DNA of 25,611 bases from JBBCJM01 sp037190175 (GTDB lineage: Bacteria > Pseudomonadota > Alphaproteobacteria > Rhodobacterales > Rhodobacteraceae), in assembly GCA_037190175.1 (NCBI GenBank), contig JBBCJM010000172.1, positions 1-25,611 of the forward strand, given 5' to 3'. The position numbers and the translations under genes were made by a program. The first letter of the stretch is position 1. The number at the start of each line of letters is the position of its first letter. The notes below the pieces were generated by a model, which was not told where the DNA came from, ran no database searches, and saw nothing but the letters and a program-made list of their open reading frames with translations. Positions 21,397-25,611 of this stretch are shown here, piece by piece.

Positions 21397-22383
21397 TCAT
21401 CCGGCGTATCCGCCCTTGCGGTGCCAGCGCCAGGCGTCCTCGATCATCTGCCGCAGGGTCGAGCGGGCGGGGTTCCAGCCCAGTTCCGCCGCCGCCCGGC
21501 CCGAACCCGAGACCAGCCGCACCGCATCGCCCGCCCGCCGCGGCCCCTCGACCACCGGCACGGGGCGGTTGGTGACCGCCCGCGCGGCCTCGACCACCTC
21601 GCGCACGGAAAACCCCCGCCCGGTGCCCAGGCAGAACACCCGCGAGCCCCGCCCGGCCTCCAGCCAGTCCAGCCCGGCGACGTGGGCCTCGACCAGATCC
21701 ATCACATGCACGTAGTCGCGCACCGGGGTGCCGTCCGGGGTGGGATAGTCGGTGCCGTGCAGGGTCAGCGCCGGCCGCCGGCCCAGCGTGGCGTCCAGCA
21801 TCAGCGGGATCAGGTGGGTCTCGGGCCGGTGATCCTCGCCCACCTCGGCCTCGGGGTCGGCGCCGGCCACGTTGAAATAGCGGAAGATCACCGCCTCCAG
21901 CCCCTGGGCGCGGCCGAAATGCCCGATCATCTCCTCGATGGCCCGCTTGCTGGCGCCATAGGCGTTGAGCGGCGCCTGGGGCGTGTCCTCGTCCACCGTC
22001 ACCCCGTCGGGCTCGCCATAGGTCGCGCAGGTGGAGGAGAACACCAGTTGCCGGCACCCCGCCGCCAGCATCGCCTCGATCAGGTTCAGCGAGCCGCCCA
22101 GGTTCACCCGCCAGTAGCGCCCGGGATCGGCCGCCGCCTCGCCCACCAGGCTCAGCGCGGCGAAATGCATCACCGCCACGGGACGCCAGCGGGCGAAGGC
22201 GGCGTCCAGCGCCGCGCGGTCCAGCAGGTCGCCCTGCTCGAAGGGGCCGAAGCGCACGGCCTCGCGCCAGCCGGTCGAGAGGTTGTCGAAGGCCACCGGG
22301 GTGTAGCCCGCGCGCGCCAGCGCCTTGCAGGCATGCGCGCCGATATAGCCCGCCCCCCCGGTCACCAGCACCACCCGATCCAT
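21397..22383 (-). CDS. galE: UDP-glucose 4-epimerase
   Basis: About 328 residues, standard for GalE. The NAD-binding TGGAGYIG lies at 8-15, FDNLSTGW at 32-39, and the catalytic set FSSTCATYG (Ser116-Thr118) with Tyr142 and Lys146 in AYGASKRA. It interconverts UDP-glucose and UDP-galactose, supplying galactose units for surface polysaccharide. The true start is the ATG at 22383, preceded by AGGAAAGGG; the much longer frame upstream is antisense to kdsD and was rejected. It is divergent from kdsD across a 120-bp gap. UDP-GlcNAc epimerase activity is possible and cannot be excluded by sequence. Confidence 0.94.
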   Translation of the reverse strand: MDRVVLVTGGAGYIGAHACKALARAGYTPVAFDNLSTGWREAVRFGPFEQGDLLDRAALDAAFARWRPVAVMHFAALSLVGEAAADPGRYWRVNLGGSLNLIEAMLAAGCRQLVFSSTCATYGEPDGVTVDEDTPQAPLNAYGASKRAIEEMIGHFGRAQGLEAVIFRYFNVAGADPEAEVGEDHRPETHLIPLMLDATLGRRPALTLHGTDYPTPDGTPVRDYVHVMDLVEAHVAGLDWLEAGRGSRVFCLGTGRGFSVREVVEAARAVTNRPVPVVEGPRRAGDAVRLVSGSGRAAAELGWNPARSTLRQMIEDAWRWHRKGGYAG

Positions 22384-22503
22384 GCGCGCCCTTTCCTGCC
22401 TCCGGGTTTGTAGGGCCACGGGCGGCCCCCCGAAGTCAAGCCCGGGCTGGAAACGCCCCGCGCCGGGGGGTAGGAACGGGCGGCGGCAACAGGGGGAACG
22501 CGC
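22384..22503. other. Divergent galE/kdsD intergenic region
   Basis: The 120-bp gap contains ribosome-binding sites for both genes (AGGAAAGGG for galE, AGGGGGAA for kdsD). On the minus strand, CTTGACTT (complement of about 22433-22440) could be a -35 for galE, with CCCTAC about 18 bases on as a weak -10. No strong promoter was seen for kdsD. Confidence 0.3.
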
Positions 22504-23466
22504 GTGCATGATGCGGAAGCGGCGGTGATCGCCCAGGCCCGCCGGGTGATCGAGGTCGAGGCCGCGGCGCTGGCCGCGCTGGCCGGCGCGCTGCCCGAGG
22601 GGCTGGGCGCGGCGGTCGAGGCGATGCTGGCCTGCCGGGGGCGCGTCGTCGTCTCGGGCATCGGCAAGTCGGGCCATATCGCGCGCAAGATCGCGGCCAC
22701 ACTCTCCTCCACCGGCACGCCGGCGATGTTCCTGCACCCGGCCGAGGCCAGCCACGGCGACCTGGGGGCGATCACGCGGGACGACCTGTGCCTGTGCCTG
22801 TCGAACTCGGGCGAGACCGCGGAACTCTCGGACCTGATCGCCCATGCCCGCCGCTTCGGCCTGCGGCTGATCGCGCTGACCGGGCGGGAAGGGTCCACCC
22901 TGGCGCAGGCGGCCGACATCGCGCTGGTGCTGCCGGCGGCGCCGGAGGCCTGCCCGCATGGCCTGGCCCCCACCACCTCCACCACCATGGCGCTGGCGCT
23001 GGGCGATGCGCTGGCGGTGGCGCTGATGGCGCGGCGGGGGTTCGAGGCCGACCACTTCCGCGTCTTCCACCCCGGCGGCCGGCTGGGGGCGCGGCTGGCG
23101 CGGGTGGCGCAGCTGATGCGGGGGGGCGACGGGCTGCCGCTGGTCACCCCCGACACGCCGATGGACGAGACGCTGATCGTCATGACCCGCGCGGGCTACG
23201 GCATCGCCGGGGTGGTCGAGGACGGAACGCTGACAGGCGTGATCACCGACGGCGACCTGCGGCGCAACATGGCCGGGCTGATGGGCCGCACCGCGGGCGA
23301 GGTCGCCACCCGCGGCCCCCTGACCGCCCCCCCCGACATGCTGGCGCAGGAGGCGGTGGCGCTGATGAACGCCCGCAAGATCACCCAGCTTTTCGTGGTG
23401 GACGACCGCGACCACCCGCTGGGCATCCTGCATATCCACGACTGTCTGCGCGCCGGCGCGGCTTGA
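22504..23466 (+). CDS. kdsD: Arabinose-5-phosphate isomerase, KdsD/KpsF family
   Basis: About 320 residues. An N-terminal SIS domain (VVVSGIGKSGHIARKIAATL at 48-67, HPAEASHGDLGAI at 78-90, LSNSGETAEL) is followed by a tandem CBS pair from about 205 (MRGGDGLPLVTPDTPMDETL; GVITDGDLRRNMAG). The enzyme converts ribulose 5-phosphate to arabinose 5-phosphate, the first step to Kdo. The start is GTG at 22504 with AGGGGGAA upstream; no in-frame ATG fits the domain start. Location beside kdsB and export genes suggests the KpsF role in capsule Kdo supply rather than, or in addition to, lipopolysaccharide. Confidence 0.94.
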   Translation: MHDAEAAVIAQARRVIEVEAAALAALAGALPEGLGAAVEAMLACRGRVVVSGIGKSGHIARKIAATLSSTGTPAMFLHPAEASHGDLGAITRDDLCLCLSNSGETAELSDLIAHARRFGLRLIALTGREGSTLAQAADIALVLPAAPEACPHGLAPTTSTTMALALGDALAVALMARRGFEADHFRVFHPGGRLGARLARVAQLMRGGDGLPLVTPDTPMDETLIVMTRAGYGIAGVVEDGTLTGVITDGDLRRNMAGLMGRTAGEVATRGPLTAPPDMLAQEAVALMNARKITQLFVVDDRDHPLGILHIHDCLRAGAA

Positions 23467-23474
23467 GGCTTACC

Positions 23475-24251
23475 ATGCGAACCGCCATCGTCATCCCCGC
23501 CCGCCACGCCTCCACCCGCTATCCCGGCAAGCCTTTGGTGCCCCTGCGCGGGCCGGATGGGGAAAAGACCCTGATCCGCCGGTCGTGGGAGGCGGCGATG
23601 GCGGTGCCCGGCGTGGCGCAGGTGGTGGTGGCGACGGATGACGGGCAGATCGCCGACCATGCCCGCGGCTTCGGGGCCGAGGTCGCCATGACCTCCTCGG
23701 CCTGCCGCAACGGCACCGAACGCTGCGCCGAGGTGGTGGCGGGCGGCCTTGACGCCGACCTGGTGGTGAACCTGCAGGGCGACGCGCCGCTGACGCCGCC
23801 CTGGTTCGTCACCGCGCTGATCGGGGCCATGGCGGATCCGGCCGTGCAGATGGCCACCCCGGTGATCCGCTGCGACCCCGCCACGCTGGCCAATTTCCTG
23901 GCCGACCGGCGGGCGGGCCGGGTGGGTGGCACCACCGCGGTCTTCGACGGGGCGATGAACGCGCTCTACTTCTCCAAGGAAGTGATCCCATACATGGCCG
24001 ACCCCGCGGCGGTCGATCCGGTGCCGGTGTTCCATCACGTGGGCCTCTATGCCTATCGGCCGCAGGCGCTCATCGCCTATGCCGGCTGGCCGGTCGGGCC
24101 GCTGGAGGTGCTGGAGGGGCTGGAGCAACTGCGCTTCCTGGAAAACGGCCGGCCCGTCCGCTGCGTCGAGGTCGACCCCCGCGGCCGGGTGTTCTGGGAG
24201 CTGAACAACCCGGTGGACGTGGCCCGCATCGAGGCGGCGCTGGCGGGTTAG
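23475..24251 (+). CDS. kdsB: 3-deoxy-manno-octulosonate cytidylyltransferase (CMP-Kdo synthetase), KdsB/KpsU
   Basis: About 258 residues. The N-terminal IPARHASTRYPGKPLVPL (7-24) is the nucleotidyltransferase signature, followed by VVVATDDGQIADHARGFG, TSSACRNGTERCAE and LVVNLQGDAPLTPP with the metal-binding aspartate. The C-terminus has HHVGLYAYRPQALIAY and LEQLRFLENG. It activates Kdo with CTP. The usual KdsB substrate-loop text is somewhat changed (TSSACRNGTER rather than a TSPDHPSGTDR-like form), so a related 8-amino-Kdo-type or other sugar-acid cytidylyltransferase should be kept in mind. It begins eight bases after kdsD, so the two form an operon. Confidence 0.9.
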   Translation: MRTAIVIPARHASTRYPGKPLVPLRGPDGEKTLIRRSWEAAMAVPGVAQVVVATDDGQIADHARGFGAEVAMTSSACRNGTERCAEVVAGGLDADLVVNLQGDAPLTPPWFVTALIGAMADPAVQMATPVIRCDPATLANFLADRRAGRVGGTTAVFDGAMNALYFSKEVIPYMADPAAVDPVPVFHHVGLYAYRPQALIAYAGWPVGPLEVLEGLEQLRFLENGRPVRCVEVDPRGRVFWELNNPVDVARIEAALAG

Positions 24252-24256
24252 AGCGT

Positions 24257-24442
24257 GATCGGCTCAAGCGGAATCCTCGGCAGGAAAGGCGCCTCCCCTC
24301 CCCGCGTGGGAGGGGATGGGGGAGGGGGCATCCCCGCGGGCCGGAAGCCTTGCCCCCCTCCCCATCCCTCCCCACGAAGGGGGAGGGAGGCGCGAGACTT
24401 CATCCGGTGGTGCCGGTGGCCGCGTTTCCACCCGGGCCGATC
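24257..24442. repeat. Palindromic MITE-like repeat, copy 2
   Basis: Second copy of the element at 19894-20081, in the same orientation. It begins GATCGG six bases after the kdsB stop and ends CCGATC before the permease stop. The palindromic core (24278-24407) is nearly identical to copy 1; both flanks align with more differences. Like copy 1 it lies between convergent gene ends and may act as a two-way terminator. Confidence 0.85.
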
Positions 24443-24454
24443 CGGGTTCTGGGC

Positions 24455-25315
24455 TCAGCCCGCCGGGTCGATCAGGTCGCGCCAGAACCGGCGCATCAGG
24501 AACAGCCCGGTGGGGATCAGAAGCGCGATGATGATCCCCAGATAGGTGAGCGAGACATAGCCCGGCGAATAGGTCGGATAGATCCCCATCCGCATGACCG
24601 CCACCACATGCGCGAGCGGGTTCCACTCCAGCCAGGAGCGATAGGGTTCGGGAATGTCCTCGATCAGGATGATGATGCCCGAGAGGAAGACGATCGGCCG
24701 GTTGATCATCGACCACAGCCGGTCCCAGACCGGGAAGAAGTGGAACAGCACGCAGTTGATCAGCCCCACCGCGAAGGCGAGGAACATCGCCGTCAGCAGC
24801 CCCAGCCCGATGTATTCGTAGCGGAAGAAGGCGCCGGTGTCGTAAAGCACGACGATCAGCGTCAGCACGATGGAATAGATCACCAGCTTGGTCAGCAGCG
24901 CCAGGACGAACCGCGCGAGCAGCGCGTCGATGAAGGTGACGCCGGGAAAGGTCAGCAGCGGCCGCGAGAACCGCACCGCGCTGGCCACCTTGTTCGAGAC
25001 ATCCACGAACATGATGTAGGGCAGGATCCCCGAGGCGTAGAACAGCGGAAAGTTGTGGCCGATGGGCGGGCTGCGCATGATCAGGCTGAACAGCACGCTC
25101 AGGATCATCACCGCCGTTACCGGCTCGATCACCGCCCAGAGATAGCCCAGCGCCGAGCCGCCGTTGGTCGCGCCGATCTCGCGCAGGATCAGCGCCACGA
25201 TGGTCCGCGGGGTGCGCATCCGGCGCGCGGCCTGCGGCGCGCGGCGCGGCAAGGCGCCGCCGGTGGCTGCGGTGATGGCTGGAATTTCTGCGGTGGCAAG
25301 GGTAGGGTCGGACAA
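24455..25315 (-). CDS. ABC-2 type polysaccharide/capsule export permease, KpsM/Wzm family
   Basis: About 286 residues from the chosen start. Six membrane helices follow a cytoplasmic N-terminus: LGYLWAVIEPVTAVMILSVL, then a FYASGILPYIMF segment, LLTKLVIYSIVLTLIVVLY, LLTAMFLAFAVGLINCVLF, and the typical C-terminal block FLSGIIILIEDIPEPYRSWL followed by NPLAHVVAVMRMGIYPTY. It would export a lipid-linked capsule polymer together with a KpsT-type ATPase that is not in the window. The start is uncertain: TTG at 25315 gives MSDPTLA..., and an ATG at 25219 gives a 254-residue protein of normal KpsM size. Neither has a good ribosome-binding site. Confidence 0.88.
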   Translation of the reverse strand: MSDPTLATAEIPAITAATGGALPRRAPQAARRMRTPRTIVALILREIGATNGGSALGYLWAVIEPVTAVMILSVLFSLIMRSPPIGHNFPLFYASGILPYIMFVDVSNKVASAVRFSRPLLTFPGVTFIDALLARFVLALLTKLVIYSIVLTLIVVLYDTGAFFRYEYIGLGLLTAMFLAFAVGLINCVLFHFFPVWDRLWSMINRPIVFLSGIIILIEDIPEPYRSWLEWNPLAHVVAVMRMGIYPTYSPGYVSLTYLGIIIALLIPTGLFLMRRFWRDLIDPAG

Positions 25316-25421
25316 GGCTGGGCGCCCGTGCAGGTTGGACCGCCGCGCGGAACCCGCGGCACGGGGCGCGCGCCGGCAGGCCCGGATGCGGCGCCCGGAA
25401 GCATAGACGACGAGGCAGGAT

Positions 25422-25611
25422 TTGAAAGACCCCTCCGAAGCCTCCCCCGGCCAGACCCAGCGGGCTTCCGCCGCGCCGGGCGGGGCACGGGTCATCCCGA
25501 TGCCCCAGCAGGCCGCCCCGCCGGGGCCCGAGCCCGCCGCCGATCCGGCCCCCGCGGTCGGGATCCTGCCCGCCTCGCTGGCCGCCATCGTGCCAGAGCC
25601 CGCCCCGGCCG
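25422..25611 (+). CDS. N-terminal part of a Pro/Ala-rich protein, possibly a KpsE-like capsule export protein (partial)
   Basis: An open frame starts at TTG 25422 (GAGG six bases upstream, in-frame stop at 25404) or ATG 25500 and runs off the right edge. It reads KDPSEASPGQTQRASAAPGG and then a Pro/Ala-rich stretch (QQAAPPGPEPAADPAPAVG). KpsE/RkpR-like inner-membrane capsule export proteins in related bacteria often begin with such a cytoplasmic Pro/Ala-rich leader before their first helix, and the divergent KpsM-like gene makes this a reasonable guess. The membrane helix that would confirm it lies beyond the window. High GC makes open frames common, so confidence is limited. Confidence 0.42.
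   Translation, partial: MKDPSEASPGQTQRASAAPGGARVIPMPQQAAPPGPEPAADPAPAVGILPASLAAIVPEPAPA

Noticed and set aside
22384..23439. Upstream extension of the galE frame
   Set aside because: It is antisense to kdsD, and the GalE Rossmann motif begins right after the ATG at 22383, which has its own ribosome-binding site.

Overview
The window reads as chromosomal DNA of a GC-rich alphaproteobacterium, most likely a member of the Rhodobacteraceae. This is inferred from the very high GC content, the DctPQM TRAP transporter, the MalK/UgpC-type ABC system and a Kdo-type capsule locus. No rRNA, tRNA or CRISPR array was seen. Genes are tightly packed in functional blocks.

Region 1 (1-7992), aromatic acid catabolism. 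The left edge holds the tail of an IS110-type transposase. Next are a class III aminotransferase (minus) and a BetI-like TetR regulator (plus), divergent across a promoter with two dyads spaced 30 bp apart. A plus-strand operon follows: DUF1932-type NAD(P) dehydrogenase, XylE-like VOC extradiol dioxygenase, GalB-like hydratase (PIG-L fold), GalC/ProA-like aldolase, GalD-like tautomerase (PrpF fold), and a LysR regulator with two N-terminal HTH domains. GalD, GalB and GalC form the lower gallate/protocatechuate 4,5-cleavage route from 4-oxalomesaconate to pyruvate and oxaloacetate. The ring-cleaving enzyme is not the usual LigB-type dioxygenase, so the upper step may be a variant.

Region 2 (8125-12844, all minus). 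An RpiR-type regulator precedes a TRAP transporter (dctP-dctQ-dctM) and an Asp/Glu/hydantoin-racemase-like enzyme. Three copies of the dyad TGAAAA-N4-TTTTCA, or close to it, lie before the regulator and before dctP and probably define a local regulon.

Region 3 (12929-19890), fructosamine (Amadori product) use. The minus-strand operon is frlB-type deglycase, solute-binding protein, two permeases, frlD-type kinase and ABC ATPase, in the order I recall for the Bacillus subtilis frl operon. A divergent GntR/HutC regulator sits across an AT-rich control region with overlapping perfect palindromes. Strong RNA hairpins flank the binding-protein gene.

Region 4 (19894-25611), capsule export. A Wza/KpsD-like lipoprotein and galE (minus), kdsD and kdsB (plus), a KpsM-like ABC permease (minus) and the start of a Pro/Ala-rich ORF running off the right edge. 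Two near-identical, about 185-bp palindromic MITE-like repeats bracket the kpsD-galE-kdsD-kdsB block, each between convergent gene ends.
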